Assembly: GCF_900451175.1 (NCBI RefSeq)
Contig: NZ_UGJJ01000002.1
Coordinates: 631,409-695,408, forward strand
Direction: 5' to 3'
Origin: Kingella potus
GTDB lineage: Bacteria > Pseudomonadota > Gammaproteobacteria > Burkholderiales > Neisseriaceae
Length of the DNA stretch: 64,000 nucleotides
Shown here: positions 35,246-48,356 of the stretch, piece by piece
How the letters are laid out: each line of letters starts with the position of its first letter
How positions within the stretch are numbered: the stretch's first letter is position 1
The notes under the pieces: generated by a model
Told to the model about the DNA's origin: nothing
What the model saw: only the letters and a program-made list of their open reading frames with translations
The model's database searches: none
Position numbers and translations under genes: made by a program

Positions 35246-38200
35246 ATGACTTATTCTTTTACCGAGAAAAAGCGTATCCGTAAAAGTTTTGCAAAGCGCA
35301 AAAACGTATTGGAAGTACCTTTTTTGCTGGCTACCCAGCTTGATTCTTACGCTAAATTCCTGCAGCAGGAAAAAGCTTATGACAAACGTGCGGACGAAGG
35401 TTTGCAGGCTGCGTTTAATTCCATTTTTCCTATCGTAAGCCACAACGGCTATGCCCGTTTGGAATTTGTGCACTATATTTTGGGAGAGCCACTGTTTGAT
35501 ATTCCCGAATGCCAGTTGCGCGGGATTACGTATGCGGCTCCCTTGCGTGCGCGTATCCGCTTGGTAATTTTGGATAAGGAATCCAGCAAACAAGATGTGA
35601 TTAAGGAAGTGCGCGAAAACGAAGTTTATATGGGTGAGATTCCATTGATGACTCCCAGCGGCTCTTTCATTATTAATGGTACCGAGCGGGTTATCGTGTC
35701 ACAGCTGCACCGCTCCCCGGGTGTATTTTTCGAGCACGACAGAGGTAAGACCCATTCTTCGGGCAAGCTGCTGTTTTCCGCCCGCGTTATCCCTTACCGT
35801 GGTTCTTGGTTGGATTTTGAATTTGATCCGAAAGATTTGCTGTATTTCCGTATTGACCGCCGCCGGAAAATGCCGGTAACCATCCTGCTGAAAGCATTGG
35901 GTTATACCAATGAACAGATATTGGACACTTTTTACGACAAAGAAACCTTTTATCTGTCAAAGGACGGAGTCCGTACCGATTTGGTGGCAGGCCGTCTGAA
36001 AGGAGAAACTGCCAAGCAGGATATTGCCGATAAGGACGGTAATATTTTAGTGGCCGCAGGTAAACGTATTACTGCCAAACACATCCGTGATATTGAAAAA
36101 TCAGGCTTGAAGTATCTGCCAGTTGAGGCGGATACCCTGATCGGCAAATCATTGGCACGGGATGTGGTGGCGGAAGACACGGGAGAAGTGCTGGCTGCGG
36201 CCAATGACGAGATTACTGAAGAACTGTTGGCTCAGTTTGATATTAACGGCGTGAAGGAAATCCAAACCCTCTATATCAACGATTTGGATCAGGGCGGATA
36301 TATTTCGGCCACGTTGCGCACGGATGAGACCGTAGGCCAGCATGCTGCACGCATTGCCATCTACAGAATGATGCGCCCGGGCGAACCACCCACCGACGAT
36401 GCTGTCGAATTGCTGTTCAACCGGCTGTTTTTCAACGAAGACAGTTACGATTTGTCGCGCGTGGGACGTATGAAGTTCAATACCCGTACGTACGAACAAA
36501 AATTGAGCGACGAACAGAAGGCCTCGTGGTACGGCCGCTTGCTGAATGAAACATTTGCCGGTGCGGCGGCAAAAGGCGGATTTGTACTGAATGTTGAAGA
36601 CATTGTGGCATCTATTGCTACTTTGGTCGAGTTGCGCAACGGGCATGGAGAAGTAGACGATATCGACCACTTGGGCAACCGTCGCGTGCGTTCGGTAGGA
36701 GAATTGGCGGAAAACCAGTTCCGCAGCGGCCTTTCGCGTGTCGAACGTGCAGTAAAAGAGCGTCTGAATCAGGCGGAATCAGAGAATCTGTTGCCTACCG
36801 ATCTGATTAATGCCAAGCCGGTTTCTGCGGCCATTAAAGAATTTTTCGGTTCGAGCCAGTTGTCGCAGTTTATGGATCAGACCAATCCGCTTTCGGAAAT
36901 CACACACAAACGCCGCGTGTCCGCACTTGGCCCGGGCGGTCTGACCCGCGAGCGTGCAGGCTTTGAAGTGCGCGACGTGCATCCGACCCACTACGGCCGT
37001 GTTTGTCCGATTGAAACGCCGGAAGGCCCGAACATCGGTCTGATCAACTCGCTCTCCGTTTATGCACGCACTAACGAATACGGCTTTTTGGAAACACCGT
37101 ACCGCCGTGTCGTAAACGGCAAAGTAACCGATGAAATCGAATATCTCTCCGCAATCGAAGAAGGCCGTTTTGTTATCGCACAGGCAAATGCCGCATTGGA
37201 TAACAAAGGCCGTCTGATTGACGATTTGGTAACCTGTCGGGAAAAAGGCGAAACCATCATGGCCACCGTCGACCGCGTGCAGTATATGGACGTGGCAACA
37301 GGACAGGCGGTATCGGTTGCCGCATCCCTGATTCCCTTCCTCGAGCATGATGATGCAAACCGTGCCCTGATGGGTGCGAATATGCAGCGTCAGGCCGTAC
37401 CCTGCCTGCGTGCGGAGAAGCCGATGGTGGGTACCGGTATTGAGCGCGATGTTGCGGTAGACAGCGCGACAGCCATTGTCGCCCGTCGTGGCGGCGTGGT
37501 CGAATATGTCGATGCCAACCGTGTGGTAGTAAGGGTTCATGACGATGAAGCCGTGGCAGGCGAAGTGGGCGTGGATATTTACAATCTGGTGAAATTTACC
37601 CGTTCCAACCAGTCTACCAACATCAACCAGCGTCCTGCCGTAAAAGCCGGCGACGTGCTGCAGCGCGGCGATTTGGTGGCCGACGGTGCGTCTACCGATT
37701 TGGGCGAGCTGGCATTGGGTCAGAATATGACCATCGCCTTTATGCCGTGGAACGGCTACAACTACGAAGATTCGATTCTGATTTCCGAAAAGGTGGCCGC
37801 TGACGACCGTTACACCTCCATCCATATCGAAGAACTGAACGTTGTTGCCCGCGATACCAAACTCGGTGCCGAAGACATTACCCGCGATATTCCCAATCTC
37901 TCCGAGCGTATGCAAAACCGTCTGGACGAATCCGGTATTGTTTACATCGGTGCGGAAGTGGAGGCAGGTGATGTGCTGGTGGGCAAAGTAACGCCCAAAG
38001 GCGAAACCCAGCTCACGCCAGAAGAAAAACTGCTGCGCGCCATCTTTGGCGAAAAAGCCTCCGATGTGAAAGACACCTCGCTGCGTATGCCCACCGGTAT
38101 GAGCGGCACCGTTATCGACGTGCAGGTGTTTACCCGTGAAGGCATCCAACGCGACAAACGCGCCCAGTCCATTATCGATGCAGAGCTGAAACGCTACCGT

Positions 38201-39442
38201 TTGGATCTGAACGACCAGTTGCGCATTTTCGATAACGACGCATTCGACCGTATCGAACGCATGATTGTCGGCCAGAAAGCCAACGGCGGACCGATGAAGC
38301 TGGCCAAAGGCAGCGAAATTACCGCCGAATATCTCGCCGGACTGCCGAGCAAACACGACTGGTTCGACGTGCGCGTCGCCGACGAAAACATCGCCAAACA
38401 GATGGAGCTGATTAAAAGCAGCTTGCAGGACAAACGCGAAGAAGCCGAAAGCCTGTTTGAAATCAAGAAAAAGAAAATGACCCAGGGCGACGAATTGCAG
38501 CCCGGTGTGCAGAAAATGGTCAAAGTCTTTATCGCCATCAAACGCCGCTTGCAGGCGGGCGACAAAATGGCCGGCCGCCACGGCAACAAAGGCGTTGTAT
38601 CGCGCATTTTGCCGGTGGAGGATATGCCCTATATGGCAGACGGCCGCCCCGTGGACATCGTACTCAACCCGCTGGGCGTACCCTCGCGTATGAACATCGG
38701 CCAGATTCTCGAAGTGCATTTGGGCTGGGCGGCAAAAGGCATAGGCGAACGCATCGGACGGATGCTGGACGAGAAACGCAAAGTCAAAGAAATCCGCAAA
38801 TTCCTCGACACCATGTACAACGGCAATCTCGGCGGTACGGATATGCACAAGGAAAACCTGTCGCAGCTTTCCGATGCGGAAATCCTCACGCTGGCGCAAA
38901 ACCTGCGCAACGGTGCAACCTTTGCCTCGCCGGTATTCGACGGTGCACACGAGAGCGAAATCAAAGCCTTCCTCGAACTGGCCTACCCGAGCGACGATCC
39001 CGAAGTGCAGAAACTCGGTTTCAACGACACCAAAACCCAAATCACCCTCTACGACGGCCGTTCGGGCGAGCCTTTCGACCGCAAAGTAACCGTCGGCGTG
39101 ATGCATTATCTGAAACTGCACCATTTGGTAGACGAAAAAATGCACGCACGCTCCACCGGCCCCTATTCGCTGGTTACCCAGCAGCCGTTGGGCGGCAAAG
39201 CCCAGTTCGGCGGCCAGCGATTCGGCGAGATGGAGGTTTGGGCGTTGGAGGCCTATGGCGCATCCTACGCCTTGCAGGAAATGCTTACCGTGAAATCCGA
39301 CGACGTGAACGGCCGCACCAAAATGTACGAAAACATTGTCAAAGGCGAACACAAAATCGATGCCGGTATGCCCGAGTCCTTCAACGTATTGGTTAAAGAA
39401 ATCCGTTCGCTGGGCTTGGATATCGACTTAGAGCGTTACTGA
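35246..39442 (+). CDS. rpoB: RNA polymerase subunit beta
   Basis: 1398 residues, full length. The rifampicin cluster (about 540-566, SQFMDQTNPLSEITHKRRVSALGPGG) has the wild-type neisserial residues, including DQTN, the conserved His and Ser. The C terminus KIDAGMPESFNVLVKEIRSLGLDIDLE is canonical. GC-rich from shortly after the start, in contrast with the upstream rplKAJL genes. Confidence 0.98.
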   Translation: MTYSFTEKKRIRKSFAKRKNVLEVPFLLATQLDSYAKFLQQEKAYDKRADEGLQAAFNSIFPIVSHNGYARLEFVHYILGEPLFDIPECQLRGITYAAPLRARIRLVILDKESSKQDVIKEVRENEVYMGEIPLMTPSGSFIINGTERVIVSQLHRSPGVFFEHDRGKTHSSGKLLFSARVIPYRGSWLDFEFDPKDLLYFRIDRRRKMPVTILLKALGYTNEQILDTFYDKETFYLSKDGVRTDLVAGRLKGETAKQDIADKDGNILVAAGKRITAKHIRDIEKSGLKYLPVEADTLIGKSLARDVVAEDTGEVLAAANDEITEELLAQFDINGVKEIQTLYINDLDQGGYISATLRTDETVGQHAARIAIYRMMRPGEPPTDDAVELLFNRLFFNEDSYDLSRVGRMKFNTRTYEQKLSDEQKASWYGRLLNETFAGAAAKGGFVLNVEDIVASIATLVELRNGHGEVDDIDHLGNRRVRSVGELAENQFRSGLSRVERAVKERLNQAESENLLPTDLINAKPVSAAIKEFFGSSQLSQFMDQTNPLSEITHKRRVSALGPGGLTRERAGFEVRDVHPTHYGRVCPIETPEGPNIGLINSLSVYARTNEYGFLETPYRRVVNGKVTDEIEYLSAIEEGRFVIAQANAALDNKGRLIDDLVTCREKGETIMATVDRVQYMDVATGQAVSVAASLIPFLEHDDANRALMGANMQRQAVPCLRAEKPMVGTGIERDVAVDSATAIVARRGGVVEYVDANRVVVRVHDDEAVAGEVGVDIYNLVKFTRSNQSTNINQRPAVKAGDVLQRGDLVADGASTDLGELALGQNMTIAFMPWNGYNYEDSILISEKVAADDRYTSIHIEELNVVARDTKLGAEDITRDIPNLSERMQNRLDESGIVYIGAEVEAGDVLVGKVTPKGETQLTPEEKLLRAIFGEKASDVKDTSLRMPTGMSGTVIDVQVFTREGIQRDKRAQSIIDAELKRYRLDLNDQLRIFDNDAFDRIERMIVGQKANGGPMKLAKGSEITAEYLAGLPSKHDWFDVRVADENIAKQMELIKSSLQDKREEAESLFEIKKKKMTQGDELQPGVQKMVKVFIAIKRRLQAGDKMAGRHGNKGVVSRILPVEDMPYMADGRPVDIVLNPLGVPSRMNIGQILEVHLGWAAKGIGERIGRMLDEKRKVKEIRKFLDTMYNGNLGGTDMHKENLSQLSDAEILTLAQNLRNGATFASPVFDGAHESEIKAFLELAYPSDDPEVQKLGFNDTKTQITLYDGRSGEPFDRKVTVGVMHYLKLHHLVDEKMHARSTGPYSLVTQQPLGGKAQFGGQRFGEMEVWALEAYGASYALQEMLTVKSDDVNGRTKMYENIVKGEHKIDAGMPESFNVLVKEIRSLGLDIDLERY

Positions 39443-39448
39443 CGGCGG

Positions 39449-39564
39449 GTTTCAGACGGCCTCAAAACCAAGAGGCCGTCTGAAAAAGCCGCCCGCGCAG
39501 AATGCGGCGGCACATACCCGTTTCAGACGGCCTTTGCCTGTTGCGGCGTAGAGGCCGTCTGAAA
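39449..39564. repeat. Four alternating DUS between rpoB and rpoC
   Basis: DUS at 39449-39463 (reverse), 39471-39486 (forward), 39521-39533 (reverse) and 39551-39564 (forward). The second and third can form a terminator-like hairpin; the first and second, and the third and fourth, can pair as well. They fill most of the 177-base rpoB-rpoC gap. Confidence 0.85.
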
Positions 39565-39619
39565 AAAACATTCCGCATCCGCGATACGGAACAAAACCCA
39601 TCCTTACCGAGGAACAGAA

Positions 39620-43834
<4,215 letters not shown>

Positions 43835-43876
43835 ACCGCAGCCGCAGCAATCCGCAGGGCATCCGCTCCGCCGTAC

Positions 43877-43906
43877 AAAACGCCGTCTGCAAAGACGGCG
43901 TTTTTT
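43877..43906 (+). terminator. Rho-independent terminator behind rpoC
   Basis: AAAACGCCGTC / GACGGCGTTTT with a six-base loop and T-run. Not built from a DUS. Confidence 0.9.
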
Positions 43907-43943
43907 GTGTCAGTTATCGCTCGCCGACTCGATATAAGGCAAA

Positions 43944-43976
43944 AGGCCGTCTGAAAACGCTTTTTTCAGACGGCCT
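43944..43976 (+). terminator. Second, DUS-pair hairpin behind rpoC
   Basis: AGGCCGTCTGAAAA / TTTTCAGACGGCCT; a backup terminator for the rpoBC transcript. Confidence 0.75.
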
Positions 43977-44171
43977 CCGATATTAGGGCAGGGCGTGCCG
44001 CACAGCGGCGCACGCGGTTTTTAAAGTTTGCGGGAAGTGCGTGGTTCGTTGCAGGGCGGAGGAGGCGTGCGCCGCTGCGGCGGCACACCTTACGGCAGAC
44101 TCGGCACGGCGGGCAGCTTTGCAGGTTAGATGTGGGAATGCGGCATACAGAAACTGAAATGCAAAGGCTGT

Positions 44172-44238
44172 CTGCACAGGTATGGCAAGGAAAGCAGACA
44201 GGCCGTCTGAAAATGCCGCTTCCGTTTTCAGACGGCCT
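44172..44238. repeat. 67-base dispersed repeat, copy A
   Basis: Matches 46753-46819 with two mismatches by eye (CTGCACAGGTATGGCA ... then a DUS hairpin with the loop TGCCGCTTCCG). The shared part extends beyond the DUS arms, so this is a compound element. Confidence 0.85.
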
Positions 44239-44467
44239 TTGCCGTTAAAGCAGGGCGTATCGCCGCAACAGCGCACGCGGTTTGGAGGTTTGTGGCAACA
44301 AGGGATTGGTGCGGCGCGGGCTGTGGTATGTGTTTTTGCACTCTGCCGACGGTTGCGGAATATCCCGCATCGTGCGGCCGCAAGCCAAGCCGCCCGCGAC
44401 AGATGCGGCGTTTGCCCGTATCATCCGCTCCGTACCGCTTTGCACAGATGTGCCGCCGCAAGGGTTG

Positions 44468-44510
44468 CAGGCCGTCTGAAAAGTCCCGTTCCCGCTTTTC
44501 AGACGGCCTC
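44468..44510. repeat. Inverted DUS pair upstream of aroQ
   Basis: AGGCCGTCTGAAAAG and CTTTTCAGACGGCCT with a 12-base loop. Confidence 0.75.
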
Positions 44511-44558
44511 AATCTCAAACAGGCCGTCTGAAAACCGTCCGCCCTAAGGAATCCGACC

Positions 44559-44999
44559 ATGAAACACATTCTTCTGCTCAACGGCCCCAATCTCAACCTT
44601 CTCGGCACACGCGAGCCGCAGATTTACGGGCATACCACCCTCGCCGACATCGAACGGCACATTGCCGCGCTTGGCGAAACTTTCGGCATCCGCGTCGAAA
44701 GTTTCCAGAGCAACGGCGAAGGCGAGCTGGTGGGCCGCATCCACCGCGCCCGCGAAGAAGGAGCGGCGGCGGCCATCGTCAATGCGGGCGCGTACACCCA
44801 CACCAGCATCGCCCTGCGCGACGCGCTGGCCGGCACCGCGCTGCCCTTTGTCGAAGTCCACATTTCCAATGTTTACAAACGCGAGCCTTTCCGCCACCAC
44901 TCCTATCTTTCCGATCTTGCCGTCGGCGTGATTGCCGGCTTGGGCGTGTACGGTTATGAAGCCGCCCTGCGTTTTTTGTTTGAAACCGAGGCCGTCTGA
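44559..44999 (+). CDS. aroQ: 3-dehydroquinate dehydratase, type II
   Basis: Third step of the shikimate pathway. 146 residues. LLNGPNLNLLGTREPQIYG carries the catalytic Arg and Tyr; NAGAYTHTS and the EVHISN His motif follow; then FRHHSYLSD. The stop codon is the TGA of a DUS (GAGGCCGTCTGA), so the last residues EAV are DUS-encoded and the same DUS is the left arm of the terminator. Confidence 0.95.
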   Translation: MKHILLLNGPNLNLLGTREPQIYGHTTLADIERHIAALGETFGIRVESFQSNGEGELVGRIHRAREEGAAAAIVNAGAYTHTSIALRDALAGTALPFVEVHISNVYKREPFRHHSYLSDLAVGVIAGLGVYGYEAALRFLFETEAV

Positions 45000-45025
45000 A
45001 AATGCCAGCCGTTTTCAGACGGCCT
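44989..45025 (+). terminator. DUS-pair terminator containing the aroQ stop codon
   Basis: AGGCCGTCTGAAAA and TTTTCAGACGGCCT with a nine-base loop. The aroQ TGA lies within the left arm. Confidence 0.85.
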
Positions 45026-45152
45026 GATTATGGCGCTCTCCGTTAAGAAAGCGTAAAATCCCTGCCCGTATCACCCTGCGTGCGGCTGTTTGCAGCCGTT
45101 TGGAAACACAATCTGCAATATTGTTTGTTCAATGTCGATGAGAAAGGACAAG

Positions 45153-45587
45153 ATGATGCGCACAGCCTTACTAAGCATACTGCTCGCGCTGCCCGCTGCC
45201 GCCGCCGCAGGCGACAGCATTTATTTCACCAGCCCCAGCGGCAATATTTTCTGCTTGGGCGATTCGCGCCAGGAATACGGCAAAGACGGCTGGTGGGGCG
45301 TTACCTGCGAGCTGCGCGGACATCGGGAAAACATCCGTCCGGCGCAAAAGCGTCCGGACGATTGCGATGTGGATTGGGGCAACAGCTTTTCGCTGGAAAC
45401 GGACAAACGCCCCGTGGCCGACTGCCGTGGCGACACCGGCAGAAGGGAAAACGCCCCCGTGCTGGCGTATGGCAAAACCATACGCGGCAAAGGCTGGCAA
45501 TGCACCAGCCGCAAAGACGGGATGCAGTGCCGCAACCGAAGCGGACACGGCTTTCATCTGAGCCGCTCGCGGCAACTGCTGTTTTAA
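45153..45587 (+). CDS. Small secreted DUF6636-like protein
   Basis: 144 residues. Signal peptide MMRTALLSILLALPAAAAA with cleavage near AAG. The mature domain has six cysteines and the pattern SPSGNIFC ... GVTCEL ... DCDVDWGNSF ... DCRGDTG ... WQCTSRKDGMQCRNRSGHGFHLSR, which fits the DUF6636 type of disulfide-rich periplasmic protein. Function unknown. It is followed by an inverted repeat of the Kingella-type DUS, which suggests transfer from another genus. Confidence 0.8.
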   Translation: MMRTALLSILLALPAAAAAGDSIYFTSPSGNIFCLGDSRQEYGKDGWWGVTCELRGHRENIRPAQKRPDDCDVDWGNSFSLETDKRPVADCRGDTGRRENAPVLAYGKTIRGKGWQCTSRKDGMQCRNRSGHGFHLSRSRQLLF

Positions 45588-45591
45588 ATGG

Positions 45592-45630
45592 TTTCAGGCT
45601 GCCGGTTGTCTTGCGACGGGCAGCCTGAAA
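45592..45630 (+). terminator. Hairpin made of the Kingella-dialect DUS
   Basis: TTTCAGGCTGCC and GGCAGCCTGAAA, perfect 12-base arms with a 15-base loop, five bases behind the stop codon of the secreted protein gene. GGCAGCCTGAA is the core of the Kingella DUS dialect; all other DUS hairpins here use GGCCGTCTGAA. Confidence 0.8.
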
Positions 45631-45748
45631 AACATCTGTTCCCGCCCGATCCGGCACACCTTGCCGTGCAAGGCACGCCGCCGAAATACCGTTTCCGACG
45701 CAAGCGGTGGCGGCAAATCCGCATCGGGCAATATCAGGGAGAACGGCC

Positions 45749-46534
45749 ATGCTGGGTGCGGCCATAGGCGACATTGCCGGTTCGCGTTTCGAATTTGACA
45801 ACTGCCGCCGTACTGATTTTGAATTTTTCCATCCCGACTGCGGCTTCACCGACGACACCGTGTGCACCGCCGCCGTGGCCGACTGGGTGGCGCGCGGCTG
45901 CGGCGGCGGTTTGGCCGCCATCCTGCAAGACTGGTGCAGCCGCTATCCCCATCCCAAAGGCAGCTACGGCGGTATGTTCGGACGCTGGATCCATACGCCC
46001 GACCCGCAGCCTTACAACAGCTGGGGCAACGGCTCGGCCATGCGCGTGTCCGCCGTGGGCTGGGCGTTCGGCAGCTTGGACGAAGTGCTGCATTACGCCG
46101 CCGAATCCGCCGCCGTTACCCACAGCCATCCCGAAGGCATCAAAGGTGCGCAGGCGGTTGCCGCTGCGGTTTTTTGGGCGCGCACGGGCAAAAGCAAAGA
46201 CTTTATCCGCGACGCAATCCGCTGCCGCTTCGCTTATCCGCTGCACGAGGGCTGCGACGCAATCCGCGCCGCCAACACGTTTGACGAAAGCTGCATGAAA
46301 ACCGTGCCCGACGCGCTGGCGGCGTTTTTCGAGAGCGAAAACTTCGAACACGCCGTGCGGCTGGCCGTGTCGCTGGGCGGCGATTCTGACACCATCGCCG
46401 CGATTGCCGGCAGCATCGCCGAAGCCTGCTACCGCGACATTCCCGAGGACATCGTCCGCCAGACCCTCGCCATCCTGCCCGGGGACATCGCCCGAACCCT
46501 GCTGGCGGTAAAAGAAGCCGCGCCGCCTGTTTGA
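45749..46534 (+). CDS. ADP-ribosylglycohydrolase family protein
   Basis: 261 residues, DraG/ARH fold; members remove ADP-ribose from proteins or small molecules. The metal-binding motifs are present: GAAIGDIAGSRFE at the N terminus, FTDDT near 43-47, and GGDSDTIAAIAG near 214-225. ATG 45749 gives the canonical MLGAAIGD start. No partner ADP-ribosyltransferase is near, so the substrate is open. Confidence 0.9.
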   Translation: MLGAAIGDIAGSRFEFDNCRRTDFEFFHPDCGFTDDTVCTAAVADWVARGCGGGLAAILQDWCSRYPHPKGSYGGMFGRWIHTPDPQPYNSWGNGSAMRVSAVGWAFGSLDEVLHYAAESAAVTHSHPEGIKGAQAVAAAVFWARTGKSKDFIRDAIRCRFAYPLHEGCDAIRAANTFDESCMKTVPDALAAFFESENFEHAVRLAVSLGGDSDTIAAIAGSIAEACYRDIPEDIVRQTLAILPGDIARTLLAVKEAAPPV

Positions 46535-46540
46535 AATACC

Positions 46541-46577
46541 AAAGGCCGTCTGAAAAAAGCGTTTTCAGACGGCCTTT
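46541..46577 (+). terminator. DUS-pair terminator behind the glycohydrolase gene
   Basis: AAAGGCCGTCTGAAAA and TTTTCAGACGGCCTTT, 16-base stem. Confidence 0.85.
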
Positions 46578-46588
46578 GCCGTTAAAGT

Positions 46589-46617
46589 AGGGTGTGCCGC
46601 CTAAGCGGCGCACGCGG
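46589..46617. repeat. REP-like palindromic repeat
   Basis: TAGGGTGTGCCGCCTAAGCG / CGCACGCGG type element: GTGCCGC pairs with GCGGCGCAC. Related copies lie at about 26738-26765, 43987-44017, 44063-44091, 44251-44280, 46729-46755, 52726-52757 and 55522-55552. Confidence 0.75.
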
Positions 46618-46752
46618 CTGCTTGGGGATTGGGAAACGGCGTGCGTGGCAGAGCCGCATACTCTATACATACGGACTGCGCTTGCCGAAACGGCCTTTTC
46701 AGACGGCCACCGATATCAGGGTAGGGGCGCGTGCGTCGCTGTGCGGCACACC

Positions 46753-46819
46753 CTGCACAGGTATGGCACGGAAAACAGACAGGCCGTCTGAAAATGCCGC
46801 TTCCGTTTTCAGACGGCCT
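46753..46819. repeat. 67-base dispersed repeat, copy B
   Basis: Second copy of the element at 44172-44238; it ends in the same DUS hairpin. Confidence 0.85.
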
Positions 46820-46863
46820 CTGCCTGTTGCCGCCTCCCCGCGCCGGCCGTACAATCCGCACAC

Positions 46864-46875
46864 ATTAACGTTAAT
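46864..46875. promoter_or_regulatory. Palindrome upstream of the MFS gene, possible operator
   Basis: ATTAACGTTAAT, a perfect 12-base palindrome 29 bases upstream of the start codon. The position suits a repressor site; no regulator gene is in the window. Confidence 0.35.
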
Positions 46876-46904
46876 ATCAACATCAAGACGATAAGGAAGG
46901 TTTT

Positions 46905-48224
46905 ATGGACATTCTCTCCCGTATGCAGGCTCTGCCTCCGGGCAGGTTTCACTACCGGCTTTTGCTGTTGGTGGGGCTGGGCTGGCTGTTTGATGCCATG
47001 GACACCGGCATGGTGTCGTTCATTTTGCCCGAATTGGGTAAAGACTGGGGTTTGCAGGCCTCCGCGCTCGGACAGATTGTCAGCATGACGTTTGTCGGCA
47101 TGGCGGCCGGCGCGGTGGTCAGCGGACACTTGGCCGACCGCTTCGGACGAAAAACCGTATTTGCCGGCACCATGCTGGTGTACAGCATCGCAACAGGCCT
47201 GTGCGCGTTTGCACCGAATCTTCCGCTGCTGCTGCTCTGCCGCTTTTTTGTCGGCGTGGGGCTGGGCGGACAGCTTCCGGTAGCGGTGTCGCTGGTAAGC
47301 GAATACGCGCCGCCCAAAGTGCGCGGGCGGTTTATCGTGCTGCTGGAAAGTTTTTGGGGGCTGGGCTGGCTGGCGGCGGCATTGGTTTCGTATTTCCTCA
47401 TCCCGCGTTTCGGCTGGCACAGCGCGTTTTTGGTCGGCGCACTGCCGGTATTGTATGTGCCGCTGGTGTGGAAATACCTGCCCGAATCCGTACCCTACCT
47501 GCTCTTGCGCGGGCGCACCGAAGAAGCGCACCGGCTGGTCGGCCGCTTGGAGCAACAGGCGGGCATCACACCCTATCCCGAAGCCATTGTCGCGCCGCAG
47601 CCCGATCGCGGCCGGCCGCGTTTTGCCGCGCTGTGGCAAAAGCCCTTTCTGCGGCGCACGCTGATGCTGTGGCCGGTGTGGTTCGGCATCGTGTTTTCCT
47701 ATTACGGCATCTTTACCTGGCTGCCGAAGCTCTTGGTCGAACAGGGCAACCCCATCGTCAAAACCTTTGAATATGTATTGGTGATGATTGTGGCGCAGCT
47801 TCCCGGCTATCTTGCCGCCGCGCTGCTGGTGGAACGCATCGGCCGCAAAGCCACGCTGGCCGGCTTTCTCGCCGCCTGCGCCCTGTGCGCGTGGCAGTTC
47901 GGGCAAAGCGGCAGCGCGGGCGAAATCATGTTTTGGGGCAGCCTGATGTCGTTTTTCAATCTCGGCGCATGGGGCGTGCTCTACACCTACACGCCCGAGC
48001 TCTACCCGCTGCATTTCCGCGCCTTCGCCTCGGGCTGGGCGGGTTCGGTGGGACGCATCGGCGGCATTGTCGCGCCGATGGCCGTGGCCGCCGTGTTGGA
48101 TGCGAAAGGCAGCTTCCATCTGATTTTCCTGATGTTTGCCGCCGTGATGCTGTTGATTGTGGCCGTGATTCTGCTGCTGGGCGAAGAAACCAAAGGGCGT
48201 ACGCTCGAAGACATCAGTTCGTAG
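46905..48224 (+). CDS. MFS transporter, NiaP/metabolite:H+ symporter type
   Basis: 439 residues, twelve hydrophobic segments. MFS motif A is HLADRFGRKTVF (about 73-86) with a second copy LVERIGRKATL near the middle. The stretch SEYAPPKVRGRFIVLLESFWGLGW and the TPELYPLHFRAFASG motif are typical of the group that includes niacin transporter NiaP and aromatic acid symporters. Substrate not decided. Ribosome binding site AAGGAAGG. Confidence 0.85.
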   Translation: MDILSRMQALPPGRFHYRLLLLVGLGWLFDAMDTGMVSFILPELGKDWGLQASALGQIVSMTFVGMAAGAVVSGHLADRFGRKTVFAGTMLVYSIATGLCAFAPNLPLLLLCRFFVGVGLGGQLPVAVSLVSEYAPPKVRGRFIVLLESFWGLGWLAAALVSYFLIPRFGWHSAFLVGALPVLYVPLVWKYLPESVPYLLLRGRTEEAHRLVGRLEQQAGITPYPEAIVAPQPDRGRPRFAALWQKPFLRRTLMLWPVWFGIVFSYYGIFTWLPKLLVEQGNPIVKTFEYVLVMIVAQLPGYLAAALLVERIGRKATLAGFLAACALCAWQFGQSGSAGEIMFWGSLMSFFNLGAWGVLYTYTPELYPLHFRAFASGWAGSVGRIGGIVAPMAVAAVLDAKGSFHLIFLMFAAVMLLIVAVILLLGEETKGRTLEDISS

Positions 48225-48295
48225 CTTCGGCAAGGGTTTTGCCGGCATTGTTTAGCCATACGTGTGCGGCAGCGGCGGCGCACGCGTTCTCCGTC

Positions 48296-48346
48296 AAACC
48301 ACGCGCCGCAGGCCGGAACGCAAACCGGCCTGCGGCGCGTGGTTTT
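48296..48346. terminator. Strong bidirectional terminator between convergent genes
   Basis: 21-base perfect inverted repeat (AAACCACGCGCCGCAGGCCG and so on) with an eight-base loop and T-runs on both sides. It serves the MFS gene and msrC. Unlike most terminators here it contains no DUS. Confidence 0.9.
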
Positions 48347-48356
48347 GGTTTTCTCC

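Larger units (their letters stand above)
43977..44558. other. Gene-free region with clustered repeats between rpoC and aroQ
   Basis: About 580 bases. It contains three REP-like palindromes (near 43987-44017, 44063-44091, 44251-44280), a 67-base repeat shared with 46753-46819, inverted DUS pairs (44200-44238, 44468-44510) and a further DUS at 44521. Open frames on both strands run through the repeats; none looks real. Confidence 0.7.
46535..46904. other. Repeat-rich region between the glycohydrolase and MFS genes
   Basis: 370 bases. It holds the DUS terminator at 46541-46577, REP-like palindromes at 46589-46617 and 46729-46755, the second copy of the 67-base repeat (46753-46819) and the promoter region of the MFS gene. 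No gene. Confidence 0.7.

Noticed and set aside
36779..39352. 857-residue open frame antisense to rpoB
   Set aside because: It lies fully inside rpoB, has no ribosome binding site and gives a composition rich in His, Phe and Cys typical of a shadow frame in GC-rich coding DNA. The same holds for the long antisense frames over rpoC (41189-43747), topA (24520-26562) and the ABC exporter (20417-22270).
43987..44558. Several frames of 60-120 residues behind rpoC
   Set aside because: All cross REP-like and DUS repeats; none has a credible start or domain.
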